From assembly GCF_905397375.1 (NCBI RefSeq), contig NZ_CAJPVG010000008.1:1-64000 (forward strand): DNA of 64,000 bases, written 5' to 3'. Every line of letters begins with the position of its first letter. The stretch's first letter is position 1. Position numbers and translations under genes: made by a program. This document shows, piece after piece, positions 1 to 8,780 of the stretch. Origin of the DNA: Ralstonia mannitolilytica (GTDB lineage: Bacteria; Pseudomonadota; Gammaproteobacteria; Burkholderiales; Burkholderiaceae). Under the pieces are notes generated by a model that made no database searches, was not told the DNA's origin, and saw nothing but the letters and a program-made list of their open reading frames with translations.

Positions 1-861
1 CCGGCCGCGACCCCGCCCGCGCGCGAGCCGATAGCCGCGCCCAGGCCCGCCCCGACCGGGTCGGACCTCTCCGACACAGACTCGTCGGACTTCCTCGGGG
101 CCCAGGCGTCGGGCAATACCGGGATGGTGAAGGACCTCGGCGCAGAGGATCCCGGCGCGGGGGCTGCGCCAGGCGGCGCCGGCTTCTCCCTGCCGCCATC
201 GACGACGCTGCGCTACGCCACGTACGTCAACGGCGTACGCAACGAAGACGGGCTGATCCGGTGGACGACCGATGGCAAAACTTACACGCTCTCCGTCGAA
301 ATTCCGTTGCCGCTGTTCTTTGGCGCGCTCGCCTTCCGAAGCACCGGCGCAGCCGGCCCGTACGGTCTGGCCCCCATGCGCTATGAAGAGGTGCGCGGCC
401 GCCGACAGCCGGACGTGACAACGTTCCATTACCCCGATCCCAACGCAGCCACCTCGGGCACGCAGAGCGCACCCACCGTCACTTTTACGCGCACGCCGGC
501 CGTGCTGCCCCTCCCGGAGGGCACGCAGGATCGCTTCAGTGTCTTCCTGCAGCTGACCGGCCTGGCGCGCGGCAATCCGGAACGGATGGCGAGCCCCGGG
601 CTCACGCTCGACATCCCCATCGCGGATACAGACAGCGTGGAGTTCGCCCGCGTGCAGCATGTGGGCGAAGACACTGTCGACACGCCAAACGGCACGATTC
701 GTGCACAGCACTTCATACGACTGCCGCGCCGGGCCGACGACAAGCGGCGCGTCGAAATCTGGCTCGCGGCCGAGCGTGGCTGGCTGCCGGTGCGCCTGCG
801 CCAGACCGAGCCCAACGGCATGCAGTTCGATCTGGTCTACCAATCGCAGGAAGGAGGATGA
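1..861 (+). CDS. DUF3108 domain protein, 5' truncated by window edge
   Basis: The reading frame is open from base 1, so the true start lies upstream; 286 codons are visible. The first 60 or so visible residues are Pro/Ala/Ser-rich low complexity, then a globular beta-rich part follows, ending in a segment typical of DUF3108 (a family of secreted or periplasmic proteins of unknown function). The internal ATG at 124 is unlikely to be the start because the low-complexity linker continues upstream in frame. The stop overlaps the next gene (ATGA), suggesting translational coupling. The family assignment is from recognition of the C-terminal half; no biochemical role can be given. Confidence 0.75.
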   Translation, partial: PAATPPAREPIAAPRPAPTGSDLSDTDSSDFLGAQASGNTGMVKDLGAEDPGAGAAPGGAGFSLPPSTTLRYATYVNGVRNEDGLIRWTTDGKTYTLSVEIPLPLFFGALAFRSTGAAGPYGLAPMRYEEVRGRRQPDVTTFHYPDPNAATSGTQSAPTVTFTRTPAVLPLPEGTQDRFSVFLQLTGLARGNPERMASPGLTLDIPIADTDSVEFARVQHVGEDTVDTPNGTIRAQHFIRLPRRADDKRRVEIWLAAERGWLPVRLRQTEPNGMQFDLVYQSQEGG

Positions 862-1703
862 CCGTGTCACCAACCGCCCGCTCCGACTGGGGTGCCGTGC
901 GCGCCAACGGCATCGACATCCATTACCGCATCGACGGCACGGACGGCTCCTGGGTCGTGCTGGCGCACGCGCTCGGCGTGGACCACCGATTGTGGGACGA
1001 CATCGCTGCGCGCCTGTGCGATCGCCATCGGGTGCTGCGCTACGACGCGCGCGGCCACGGCAAGACCAGCGCCCCGCACGGCGCCTACACCCTCTTCCAG
1101 ATGGCCGACGACGTGGCCGGGCTGCTCGACGCGCTGTCGATTGCGCAGGTGCATTTCGTCGGCCTGTCGATGGGCGGCATGGTCGGCCAGATCCTCGGCG
1201 TGCGGCACCCGCAGCGGCTGCTCTCGCTCACGCTGTGCGACACCGTCTGCTACACGCCGGTCTCTGCGCACGCCATGTGGGACGAGCGCATCGGCCAGGT
1301 GGAAGCCCATGGCATGAGCGGCATTGTCGAGCCCACCATCCAGCGCTGGCTCACCACACCGTTTCGCGAGGCCCATCCGGACGCGGTCGAACGCATCCGG
1401 GCGCTGTTGCGCGCCACACCGCCGCACGGCTACGTGGGCGCCTGCCTGGCCATCAAGGCGCTCGACACGCGCGGCTCGCTAGAGCGCATTGCCTGCCCCA
1501 CCCTGGTCATGACCGGCGACCAGGACACCGGCGCACCGGTCGAAGTCGCGCGCGAGATCGCCACGCACATCCCGAACGCGCGCTTGAAAGTGATGTCCCA
1601 CGCGGCCCATCTTGCCCCCGTCGAACAGGAGGAGGCCTTCCTCACCGCTCTGGATGAGTTCCTCGGGCACGCGGGATGCGGGAGTCAATGCGACACGCCG
1701 TAA
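858..1703 (+). CDS. Alpha/beta hydrolase, 3-oxoadipate enol-lactonase-like
   Basis: A 281-residue alpha/beta hydrolase. The nucleophile elbow GLSMGG places Ser near residue 104; the acid is in TGDQDTGAP (about 220) and the His in SHAAHLAP (about 251), giving a complete Ser-Asp-His triad. Length and motifs fit the PcaD family, which hydrolyses 3-oxoadipate enol-lactone in the beta-ketoadipate pathway, but no pca genes are adjacent, so the substrate is uncertain. The ATG at 858 overlaps the previous stop, but AAGGAGG at 851-857 abuts it. The GTG at 864 has better spacing from that ribosome binding site and may be the real start. Confidence 0.8.
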   Translation: MTVSPTARSDWGAVRANGIDIHYRIDGTDGSWVVLAHALGVDHRLWDDIAARLCDRHRVLRYDARGHGKTSAPHGAYTLFQMADDVAGLLDALSIAQVHFVGLSMGGMVGQILGVRHPQRLLSLTLCDTVCYTPVSAHAMWDERIGQVEAHGMSGIVEPTIQRWLTTPFREAHPDAVERIRALLRATPPHGYVGACLAIKALDTRGSLERIACPTLVMTGDQDTGAPVEVAREIATHIPNARLKVMSHAAHLAPVEQEEAFLTALDEFLGHAGCGSQCDTP

Positions 1704-2020
1704 GTCCCGTTTGCCGTGTCGATCACTGCGGGCGCCCCCCACACCGGGCGCCGGCCACCCGCCATATGGACGACGGTGGCCTGCAGCGTTCGATGCAGGC
1801 GCGGAAAGATCTGGTTACGCGATCACGACGCACGTCACACATTTCGCCTCGCATTTGCGAACTTTGTGGCCGATCATGAAGCCCAAGGGACAGATGGGCG
1901 GCACGATCATGGGTGGGAGTGGATCGGCTCTTGAAGTCATGGCCACGGGCCCCATCTACCCGGTGCAGCAGTAGAGCAGTCCCCACAACAGCAAGACGAT
2001 TGACGCCTCGGAGGTGCACC
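1704..2020. other. Intergenic stretch, no gene recognised
   Basis: About 317 bases between the hydrolase and the DUF3567 gene. A short open frame (ATG 1876 to stop 1974) encodes a 32-residue peptide but has no ribosome binding site, and I recognise no homology. No convincing terminator or promoter was seen. Confidence 0.4.
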
Positions 2021-2278
2021 ATGCAAATGATCTACAACAGTGACAACTACTGTGTTGTCGAATTCGGTGCCGATGGCCAGCACGCCATGCTTTCCGCAGG
2101 CGGCTACGAGATCGTGGACAAAAACCTCAAGCGTGAAATCTTCCTCGGCGGCGAGCTGGCCGAGCATTTCCGCGAGGACGTGAAAAAGCTCATCGCGAGC
2201 GAGCCGACGGTCGAGGAGGTCGACGACTTCCTGGGCAAGTTCGACACCGTGATGACGCAGCCGGTCACGATGCACTGA
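2021..2278 (+). CDS. DUF3567 family protein
   Basis: An 85-residue acidic protein starting MQMIYNSDNY. It matches the small beta-proteobacterial DUF3567 family, whose function is unknown. The start at 2021 is chosen because GGAGG at 2010-2014 is well placed and the protein has the usual family length; the frame is open further upstream but that part resembles no protein. It is monocistronic by appearance, followed by a strong terminator. Confidence 0.85.
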   Translation: MQMIYNSDNYCVVEFGADGQHAMLSAGGYEIVDKNLKREIFLGGELAEHFREDVKKLIASEPTVEEVDDFLGKFDTVMTQPVTMH

Positions 2279-2317
2279 ACCGCCGGTGCGGGCCGCCCGC
2301 CCGCGTGACGCCTTCCA

Positions 2318-2356
2318 GAAAAACGCCCGGAGCTTGGCGCTGCCGGGCGTTTTTTC
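2318..2356. terminator. Rho-independent terminator, bidirectional
   Basis: The arms AAAACGCCCGG and CCGGGCGTTTT enclose a loop of about 13 bases and are followed by T6. The A-run on the left makes it usable from both strands, which suits the convergent DUF3567 (+) and rhodanese (-) genes. Confidence 0.85.
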
Positions 2357-2391
2357 ATGCGTGCATCGACTATCGCAGCGATAGTTTCTCT

Positions 2392-2784
2392 CTAGCACTG
2401 CTCCCACGGCAGCCCGGCATGGCGCCAGCCATTGAGCGTGTTGCGATGGCGCGTGGCATCGAGGTCGCCTTCAAAGCCGTGGCGCACGACGTAGACGTCG
2501 CTGAACCCCGCCTCTTCCAGCGCACGCGCGGCGGCCGCTGAACGGTTGCCGCTGCGGCAGATCAACACGATCGGCCGGTCAAAGCCGTGGCCGGAAAGCT
2601 TGCGCACGGTGGGCACGAACTCGGGGTTCACCTCCCAGTGCGGCCCATCGTTCCACGACACATGGTGCGCGCCGGCCGGATGGCCCACGAACAGGTGCTC
2701 CATTTCACTGCGGCAGTCGATGAACAGCGCGGCGGGCGTGCGCTGCAGGAAGGCATGGGCGTCGGTGGGGTCAAGCAGTTGCAT
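2392..2784 (-). CDS. Single-domain rhodanese-like protein
   Basis: A 130-residue single rhodanese domain. The active-site loop is CRSGNRS with Cys76, a six-residue loop as in sulfurtransferases of the GlpE/PspE type rather than Cdc25-like phosphatases. N-terminal residues read as the usual CRSEMEH strand-turn. It probably transfers sulfane sulfur from thiosulfate or a persulfide donor in the cytoplasm, as no signal peptide is visible. It is divergent from metH across about 150 bases. The partner is unknown. Confidence 0.85.
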   Translation of the reverse strand: MQLLDPTDAHAFLQRTPAALFIDCRSEMEHLFVGHPAGAHHVSWNDGPHWEVNPEFVPTVRKLSGHGFDRPIVLICRSGNRSAAAARALEEAGFSDVYVVRHGFEGDLDATRHRNTLNGWRHAGLPWEQC

Positions 2785-2933
2785 GGTGGCGATCAGGACG
2801 GGAAGACGGCGTGATGTCGATTATAGGAGCGCGATTGCCCACACCGCCGGCAAGTCATTGATGCGACTGGTAAAATCGGTCTTTGGCCGCAACTTTTCAA
2901 CCATTGCCGGCCGACGCACCCCGGAGTCCCCCC

Positions 2934-3986
2934 ATGTCCGCGTCCACCATTGCGCCCCTGCCCTATACCCGTGCCGCCACCCTGCCCGCGCTGCTGCGCG
3001 AGCGCATCCTGATCCTGGACGGCGCGATGGGGACCATGATCCAGCGCTACAAGCTGACCGAGGCGCAATACCGCGGCGAGCGCTTTGCCGACCACCCCAT
3101 CGACGTGAAGGGCAACAACGAGCTGCTGCTGCTCACCCGCCCCGAGGTCATCCGCGAGATTCACGAGCAATACCTGGCCGCCGGCGCAGACCTGATCGAG
3201 ACCAACACCTTCGGCGCCACCAGCATCGCGCAGGAAGACTACAAGATGGCGGATCTGGCCTACGAAATGAACGTCGTGGCCGCCCGCCTGGCGCGCGAGG
3301 CCTGCGACAAGTACAGCACGCCCGAGAAGCCGCGCTTTGTGGCCGGCGCGTTCGGCCCGACGCCCAAGACGGCCAGCATCTCGCCCGACGTGAACGACCC
3401 CGGCGCGCGCAACGTCAACTTCGACCAGCTGCGCGATGCGTATTACGAACAGGGCAAGGCGCTGCTCGAGGGCGGCGCCGACGTGTTCCTGGTCGAAACG
3501 ATCTTCGACACGCTCAACGCCAAGGCGGCGCTGTTTGCCATCGATCAGCTGTTCGAGGACACCGGCGAGCGCGTGCCCGTGATGATCTCCGGCACGGTGA
3601 CCGACGCCTCGGGCCGGATCCTGTCGGGCCAGACGGTGGAAGCGTTCTGGAACAGCCTGCGCCACGCCAAGCCGATCACCTTCGGCCTGAACTGCGCGCT
3701 GGGCGCGGCGCTGATGCGCCCGTACATCGCCGAGCTGGCGAAGATCTGCGACACGGCCGTCTCGTGCTACCCCAACGCGGGCCTGCCCAACCCGATGAGC
3801 GACACGGGCTTCGATGAAACGCCCGACGTCACATCGAGCCTGGTCGACGAGTTTGCCGCGGCCGGCCTGGTGAACCTGGTGGGCGGCTGCTGCGGCACCA
3901 CGCCCGAACACATCAAGGCGATTGCCGAACGCGTCGCGAGCCGCAAGCCGCGCGCATGGCCGGGCCAGTACAAGGAAGCCGCCTGA
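2934..3986 (+). CDS. metH: Methionine synthase, homocysteine-binding half (split MetH)
   Basis: A 350-residue protein containing only the N-terminal homocysteine S-methyltransferase module of cobalamin-dependent methionine synthase. The three zinc-ligand cysteines that activate homocysteine are present: Cys254 in GLNCALG and Cys319/Cys320 in GGCCGTT. The DGAMGTMIQ loop near residue 28 is typical. The ATG at 2934 follows CCGGAG at 2921-2926; no candidate further upstream is needed. The remaining modules are encoded separately from 4365, after an intervening VOC gene, so enzyme activity needs two polypeptides. Split MetH is known in Burkholderiales. Confidence 0.93.
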   Translation: MSASTIAPLPYTRAATLPALLRERILILDGAMGTMIQRYKLTEAQYRGERFADHPIDVKGNNELLLLTRPEVIREIHEQYLAAGADLIETNTFGATSIAQEDYKMADLAYEMNVVAARLAREACDKYSTPEKPRFVAGAFGPTPKTASISPDVNDPGARNVNFDQLRDAYYEQGKALLEGGADVFLVETIFDTLNAKAALFAIDQLFEDTGERVPVMISGTVTDASGRILSGQTVEAFWNSLRHAKPITFGLNCALGAALMRPYIAELAKICDTAVSCYPNAGLPNPMSDTGFDETPDVTSSLVDEFAAAGLVNLVGGCCGTTPEHIKAIAERVASRKPRAWPGQYKEAA

Positions 3987-3993
3987 GACCGCC

Positions 3994-4347
3994 ATGACCG
4001 CGCGCATCGACAGCACCATCCCCGTGCTGGCCTCGCTGGACCTGCAGGAGTCTGCCCGCTTCTACACGGAGCGGCTCGGCTTTGCGCAAAGGCTGCTGGC
4101 GCCGGACTACCTGATCGTGCAGCGCGACGGCGCCGAACTCCATTTCTGGCTGTGCGACGACCGCCGCATCGCCGAGAACACCTCCTGCTACCTGCGCGTG
4201 CCGAACACGCAGGCGCTGTTTGAAGAATTCACCGCGCGCGGGCTTTCGCTCGCGCCGCCGGCGGTGCGGCCCTGGGGCATGAAAGAGCTCTACGTGATCG
4301 ACCCGCACGGCAACCTGTTGAAGCTGGGCGAACACGCCCCCGCCTGA
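3994..4347 (+). CDS. VOC-fold (glyoxalase/bleomycin-resistance-like) protein
   Basis: A 117-residue single VOC module with the family signatures LQESARFYTERLGF near the start and LYVIDPHGNLLKLGE near the end. The Glu in the last motif is a usual metal or ligand position. It sits 7 bases after metH part 1 and 17 bases before metH part 2, so all three are probably one transcript. Bleomycin-binding proteins and glyoxalase-type enzymes share this fold; the sequence alone does not say which applies here. Whether it helps methionine synthase is unknown. Confidence 0.8.
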   Translation: MTARIDSTIPVLASLDLQESARFYTERLGFAQRLLAPDYLIVQRDGAELHFWLCDDRRIAENTSCYLRVPNTQALFEEFTARGLSLAPPAVRPWGMKELYVIDPHGNLLKLGEHAPA

Positions 4348-4364
4348 CCGAACCCCGCACCATC

Positions 4365-7082
4365 ATGACCGACCATCCCATGCGCCTCTCCGGCCTCGAA
4401 CCGTTCAACATTGGCGAGGGTACGCTGTTCGTCAACGTCGGCGAGCGCACCAACGTCACCGGGTCCAAGGCGTTCGCGCGCATGATCCTCAACAGCCAGT
4501 TCGACGAGGCGCTGGCCGTGGCCCGCCAGCAGGTCGAAAACGGCGCACAGATCATCGACGTCAACATGGACGAGGCGATGCTCGACTCCAAGGCGGCGAT
4601 GGTGCGTTTCCTGAACCTGATCGCCTCGGAGCCCGACATCGCGCGCGTGCCGATCATGATCGACTCGTCCAAGTGGGAGGTGATCGAGGCGGGCCTGAAG
4701 TGCGTGCAGGGCAAGGCGATCGTCAACTCGATCTCGCTCAAGGAAGGCGAAGACGCCTTTGCGCACCACGCCAAGCTCATCAAGCGTTACGGCGCCGCCG
4801 CGGTCGTCATGGCCTTCGATGAGCAGGGCCAGGCCGACACGTTCCAGCGCAAGACCGAGATCTGCAAGCGCAGCTACGACTTCCTCGTGAACGTGGTCGG
4901 CTTCCCGCCGGAAGACATCATCTTCGACCCGAACATCTTTGCGGTCGCCACCGGCATCGAAGAGCACAACAACTACGCGGTGGACTTCATCGAGGCCACA
5001 CGCTGGATCAAGCAGAACCTGCCGCACGCGAAGGTCAGCGGCGGCGTATCGAACGTGTCGTTCTCATTCCGCGGCAACGACGTGGTGCGCGAGGCCATCC
5101 ACACCGTGTTCCTGTACCACGCGATTCAGGCGGGCATGGACATGGGCATCGTCAACGCGGGCCAGCTCGGCGTGTACGAGAATCTCGACCCCGAGCTGCG
5201 CGAGCGCGTGGAAGACGTGGTGCTCAACCGCCGGCCTGACGCGACCGACCGCCTGCTCGAGATTGCCGACCGCTACAAGGGCGGCGGCACGAAGCGCGAA
5301 GAGAACCTCGCATGGCGCCTGGAGCCGGTCGAGAAGCGCCTTGCCCACGCGCTCGTGCACGGCATCACCGACTACGTGGTCGAAGACACCGAGGAAGTGC
5401 GCCAGAAGATTGCCGCCGAGGGCGGCCGCCCGATCCAGGTGATCGAGGGCCCGCTGATGGACGGCATGAACATCGTGGGCGACCTCTTCGGCGCCGGCAA
5501 GATGTTCCTGCCGCAGGTGGTGAAATCCGCCCGCGTGATGAAGCAGGCCGTGGCCCACCTCATCCCGTTCATCGAGGAAGAGAAGCGCCAGATCGCCGCC
5601 GCCGGCGGCGACGTGCGCTCGCGCGGCAAGATCGTCATCGCCACGGTCAAGGGCGACGTGCATGACATCGGCAAGAACATCGTCACCGTCGTGCTCCAGT
5701 GCAACAACTTCGAGGTCGTGAACATGGGCGTGATGGTCCCGTGCAATGAGATCCTCGCGAAGGCGAAGGTGGAAGGCGCGGACATCATCGGCCTGTCGGG
5801 CCTGATCACGCCGTCGCTGGAAGAGATGGCCTACGTGGCCTCGGAAATGCAGCGCGACGAGTATTTCCGCGTGAGGAAGATTCCGCTGCTGATCGGCGGT
5901 GCAACGACGAGCCGCGTGCACACCGCCGTGAAGATCGCTCCGAACTACGAAGGCCCGGTGGTTTATGTGCCGGACGCCTCGCGCTCGGTGAGCGTGGCGT
6001 CGAGCCTGTTGTCGGATGACGGCGCCGCGCGCTATCTCGAAGAACTGCGGGCCGATTACGACCGCATCCGCACGCAGCACGCCAACAAGAAGGCCACGCC
6101 GATGGTGTCGCTGGCCGCCGCGCGCGCCAACAAGACGAAGATCGACTGGAGCCACTACACGCCGCCCAAGCCCAAGTTCATCGGCCGCCGCGTGTTCCGC
6201 AACTACGACCTCAACGAGCTCGCCCAGTACATCGACTGGGGCCCGTTCTTCCAGACGTGGGACCTGGCCGGCAAATTCCCCGACATCCTCAACGACGAGA
6301 TCGTCGGCGAATCGGCCCGCAAGGTGTTTTCCGATGGCAAGAGCATGCTCGCGCGCCTGATCGCCGGGCGCTGGCTCACGGCCAACGGCGTGATCGCGCT
6401 GCTGCCCGCGAACACCGTCAACGACGACGACATCGAGATCTACACCGACGAATCGCGCTCGGAAGTCGCGCTGACCTGGCGCAACCTCCGCCAGCAGAGC
6501 GAGCGCCCGATCATCGACGGCGTGATGCGCCCGAACCGCTGCCTGGCCGATTTCATCGCACCCAAGGACACCGGCATCGCCGACTATATCGGCCTGTTTG
6601 CCGTCACGGGCGGCATCGGGGTGCAAAAGCGTGAAGCCGCTTTTGAAGCCGACAACGACGACTACAGCGCGATCATGCTCAAGGCCCTGGCCGACCGCTT
6701 TGCCGAAGCCTTTGCCGAATGCCTGCACGCGCGCGTGCGCCGCGACCTGTGGGGCTACGCGCCGGACGAAGCGCTCGACAACGACGCGCTCATCCGCGAG
6801 GAATACAAGGGCATCCGCCCGGCGCCGGGCTATCCGGCCTGCCCCGAGCACACCGTCAAGCGCGACATGTTCCGTGTGCTCGACGCGCAGGAGATCGGCA
6901 TGGGCCTGACCGACGCACTGGCCATGACGCCGGCCGCATCGGTGTCGGGCTTCTACCTGTCGCACCCGGAGAGCACGTACTTCACGATCGGGAAGATCGG
7001 GCAGGACCAAGTGGACGATATGGCGGCGCGCAGCGGCGAAGACCGCGCCTTTGTCGAACGCGCCCTGGCCCCGAATCTCTGA
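4365..7082 (+). CDS. metH: Methionine synthase, folate/cobalamin/activation half (split MetH)
   Basis: A 905-residue protein with, in order, a pterin-binding methyltetrahydrofolate domain (about 10-290), a cobalamin cap (about 330-420), a B12-binding Rossmann domain with the DVHDIG motif near 430 (DxHxxG, the His ligand of cobalt), and the AdoMet activation domain (about 580-900), where APGYPACPEH near 820 is the conserved AdoMet-binding region. Together with the 2934-3986 gene it reconstitutes full-length MetH, which methylates homocysteine to methionine using methyl-THF. No cobalamin riboswitch is recognisable upstream of the operon. Confidence 0.94.
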   Translation: MTDHPMRLSGLEPFNIGEGTLFVNVGERTNVTGSKAFARMILNSQFDEALAVARQQVENGAQIIDVNMDEAMLDSKAAMVRFLNLIASEPDIARVPIMIDSSKWEVIEAGLKCVQGKAIVNSISLKEGEDAFAHHAKLIKRYGAAAVVMAFDEQGQADTFQRKTEICKRSYDFLVNVVGFPPEDIIFDPNIFAVATGIEEHNNYAVDFIEATRWIKQNLPHAKVSGGVSNVSFSFRGNDVVREAIHTVFLYHAIQAGMDMGIVNAGQLGVYENLDPELRERVEDVVLNRRPDATDRLLEIADRYKGGGTKREENLAWRLEPVEKRLAHALVHGITDYVVEDTEEVRQKIAAEGGRPIQVIEGPLMDGMNIVGDLFGAGKMFLPQVVKSARVMKQAVAHLIPFIEEEKRQIAAAGGDVRSRGKIVIATVKGDVHDIGKNIVTVVLQCNNFEVVNMGVMVPCNEILAKAKVEGADIIGLSGLITPSLEEMAYVASEMQRDEYFRVRKIPLLIGGATTSRVHTAVKIAPNYEGPVVYVPDASRSVSVASSLLSDDGAARYLEELRADYDRIRTQHANKKATPMVSLAAARANKTKIDWSHYTPPKPKFIGRRVFRNYDLNELAQYIDWGPFFQTWDLAGKFPDILNDEIVGESARKVFSDGKSMLARLIAGRWLTANGVIALLPANTVNDDDIEIYTDESRSEVALTWRNLRQQSERPIIDGVMRPNRCLADFIAPKDTGIADYIGLFAVTGGIGVQKREAAFEADNDDYSAIMLKALADRFAEAFAECLHARVRRDLWGYAPDEALDNDALIREEYKGIRPAPGYPACPEHTVKRDMFRVLDAQEIGMGLTDALAMTPAASVSGFYLSHPESTYFTIGKIGQDQVDDMAARSGEDRAFVERALAPNL

Positions 7083-7099
7083 ATCTGTGACAAGACGTT

Positions 7100-7130
7100 T
7101 AAGACATGGTGTGCGCCGCACCGTGTCTTA
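7100..7130 (+). terminator. Stem-loop after metH, possible terminator
   Basis: TAAGACATGGTG pairs with CACCGTGTCTTA (one G-T wobble) around a seven-base loop, 18 bases after the metH stop. No U-run follows, so it may be a processing or stability hairpin rather than an intrinsic terminator. Confidence 0.5.
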
Positions 7131-7190
7131 CGCCTGCAAACCCTTGCCGGCGTTGGCGTTGATGGTGCTTCAAGAGGGGTGATGCTTTCA

Positions 7191-7240
7191 TTACAAAGGC
7201 TTACACCCCCTAACAGTCGTAACCGGAAGGGCTCCTTACA
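7191..7240 (+). promoter_or_regulatory. Repeated TTACA boxes upstream of exported protein gene
   Basis: TTACA occurs at 7191 and 7201, exactly one helical turn apart, and again at 7236. Direct repeats with 10-base spacing are a common pattern for response-regulator binding. The assignment is an inference; no clear -35/-10 pair could be fixed. Confidence 0.3.
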
Positions 7241-7320
7241 CTGAACCCATTCACTCGACGCACAGAGTGATGCCGCGACGAATCCCTCGCGTGGCCGTTC
7301 AGAATCAAAGGAGCCTCTCC

Positions 7321-7734
7321 ATGAACAAGCTGCTGATCTCCCTGTCCGCCATCGCCATCGCTGCTGCCTCCGCTTACGCCAACGCGCAAACCCCGTCGGT
7401 GGGCGCAGGTGCGCAAGCCAACGGCACGGCCGCCGTCGCTCCGGCCCAGGCCAACGTCGGCACGGGCCTGAAGGCCGACGCAGGCGCCAAGCTGGACACC
7501 GAATCGGCCAAGACCCAGCTGAACAGCAAGGCCGAGCACGGCGCCAAGGCCGCCCACGAACACAAGGCCAAGTCGGAAGCCGCGCTGGACAAGACGACCG
7601 ACAAGGTCGGCAAGTCGGTGAACAGGACCGAGAAGTCGGCAGCCAAGACGGCCAAGGACGCCAAGGCTGATCTCGCCGGCAACACCAACGTCGACGCCAG
7701 CGTGAACGGCGGTGCCGCCGCGCAAACCAAGTAA
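7321..7734 (+). CDS. Exported Ala/Lys-rich hypothetical protein
   Basis: A 137-residue protein with a Sec signal peptide (MNKLLIS, a hydrophobic core and AYANAQ, cleavage near residue 23). The mature part is almost entirely Ala, Lys, Asp, Glu, Thr and Gly, with repeated KAD, KAKSEAA and EKSAAKTAKDAK segments, suggesting an extended or helical, highly charged periplasmic protein. Start chosen by the ribosome binding site AAAGGAG at 7307-7313. I do not recognise a functional family; TolA-like annotation of such proteins reflects composition only. It is flanked by a terminator and lies beside stress-type genes. Confidence 0.75.
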   Translation: MNKLLISLSAIAIAAASAYANAQTPSVGAGAQANGTAAVAPAQANVGTGLKADAGAKLDTESAKTQLNSKAEHGAKAAHEHKAKSEAALDKTTDKVGKSVNRTEKSAAKTAKDAKADLAGNTNVDASVNGGAAAQTK

Positions 7735-7782
7735 CAGCGGTCGGCGGGGCGTCGGGTGCCCCACGGCGCACCCAGAGCCACA

Positions 7783-7810
7783 ACGGGGCGGATTTCTCCG
7801 CCCCGTTTTC
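7783..7810 (+). terminator. Rho-independent terminator
   Basis: ACGGGGCGGA pairs with TCCGCCCCGT around TTTC, followed by TTTTC. It ends the exported protein transcript. Confidence 0.85.
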
Positions 7811-8045
7811 TTTGGCTCCGCGGCCTCGGGCACGTTGATTGCTCCCCTATGGGGCACATCGCATGTTGCGATTCATGCACATCCAGAGGCCTTTTATGGA
7901 AACGCAGACCACACCCCTCCAGCCCGTCGGCATGGGGGAGTCCGGTTTCACGCCACAGTCCGATACAATTGCTGTCGTATCGAACCAACAAGTGCGGCGT
8001 GAGCACGCGGGCAGTCCGCCGGCCGCGCCGTCCATAAGGAGCAGC

Positions 8046-8678
8046 ATGATTCGCGTCCTGATTGCGGACGATCACGAAATCGTCCGTGCCGGCCTTCGGC
8101 AGTTCCTGTCCGAAGAGCGGGACATCGAAGTCGCGGGGGAAGCGGCCAGCGGGGAAGAGGTGATGGAGCAACTCCGCACCGGCGCCTTCGACGTCGTGGT
8201 GCTGGATATCTCCATGCCCGACCGCAACGGCATCGATACGCTCAAGCTGGTGCGCCAGCGCCATCCGGATCTTCCGGTGCTGATCCTCTCGACTTTTCCG
8301 GAAGATCAGTACGCGATCAACCTGATCCGCGCTGGTGCATCGGGCTACCTGACCAAGGAAAGCGCGCCGGACGAGCTCGTCAAGGCCATCCGCACGGTCT
8401 CGCAGGGGCGGCGCTATGTCAGCCCGACGGTGGCCGAACTGCTCATCGGCGGCCTGGAAAAACCGACCGACCAGCCGTTGCACCAGACGCTGTCCAAGCG
8501 CGAATTCCAGATCTTCTGCAAGCTCGCGCGGGGGCAGTCGGTGTCCGTCATCGCCGAAGAGCTGTTCCTCAGCGTCAAGACGGTCAGCACCTACCGCACG
8601 CGGATTCTCGAAAAGATGGGCATGAAATCAAATGCCGATCTGACCTACTACGCGATCAAGAACGGCCTGGTCGAGTGA
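8046..8678 (+). CDS. NarL/FixJ-family response regulator
   Basis: A 210-residue two-domain regulator. The receiver domain (1-120) has acidic residues in IADDHE and the phosphorylatable Asp54 in VVLDISMPDRNG. The C-terminal LuxR-type helix-turn-helix (about 148-207) carries LSKREFQIF and the recognition helix SVKTVSTYRTRILEKM. The ATG at 8046 follows AAGGAG at 8037-8042; the longer in-frame start at 7839 would add an unrelated extension. The likely partner is the CHASE3 histidine kinase encoded convergently at 9522-10931, because its HisKA_3 type usually pairs with NarL-type regulators. Confidence 0.9.
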   Translation: MIRVLIADDHEIVRAGLRQFLSEERDIEVAGEAASGEEVMEQLRTGAFDVVVLDISMPDRNGIDTLKLVRQRHPDLPVLILSTFPEDQYAINLIRAGASGYLTKESAPDELVKAIRTVSQGRRYVSPTVAELLIGGLEKPTDQPLHQTLSKREFQIFCKLARGQSVSVIAEELFLSVKTVSTYRTRILEKMGMKSNADLTYYAIKNGLVE

Positions 8679-8780
8679 CACCGGGCGCGGCGTCCGAACC
8701 GCCCGCCACCCCGCAAAGCTTGCTGGCATGTAGGACAACGCCTGATACCACCCGGTGCGCCCGCTGGCTACCATCAACGC

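Noticed and set aside
1876..1974. 32-residue peptide upstream of the DUF3567 gene
   Set aside because: No Shine-Dalgarno site and no family; could not be supported as a gene.
2785..2933. Cobalamin or SAH/SAM riboswitch upstream of metH
   Set aside because: The gap is about 150 bases and lacks a recognisable B12-box or known riboswitch core.
5064..7121. Long minus-strand open frame antisense to metH
   Set aside because: It mirrors the codon structure of a GC-rich gene, has Arg/Val/His-biased composition and no family resemblance.
7839..8045. Upstream in-frame start of the NarL-type regulator
   Set aside because: Receiver domains begin at the chosen ATG, which has AAGGAG; the extension is unrelated to the family.
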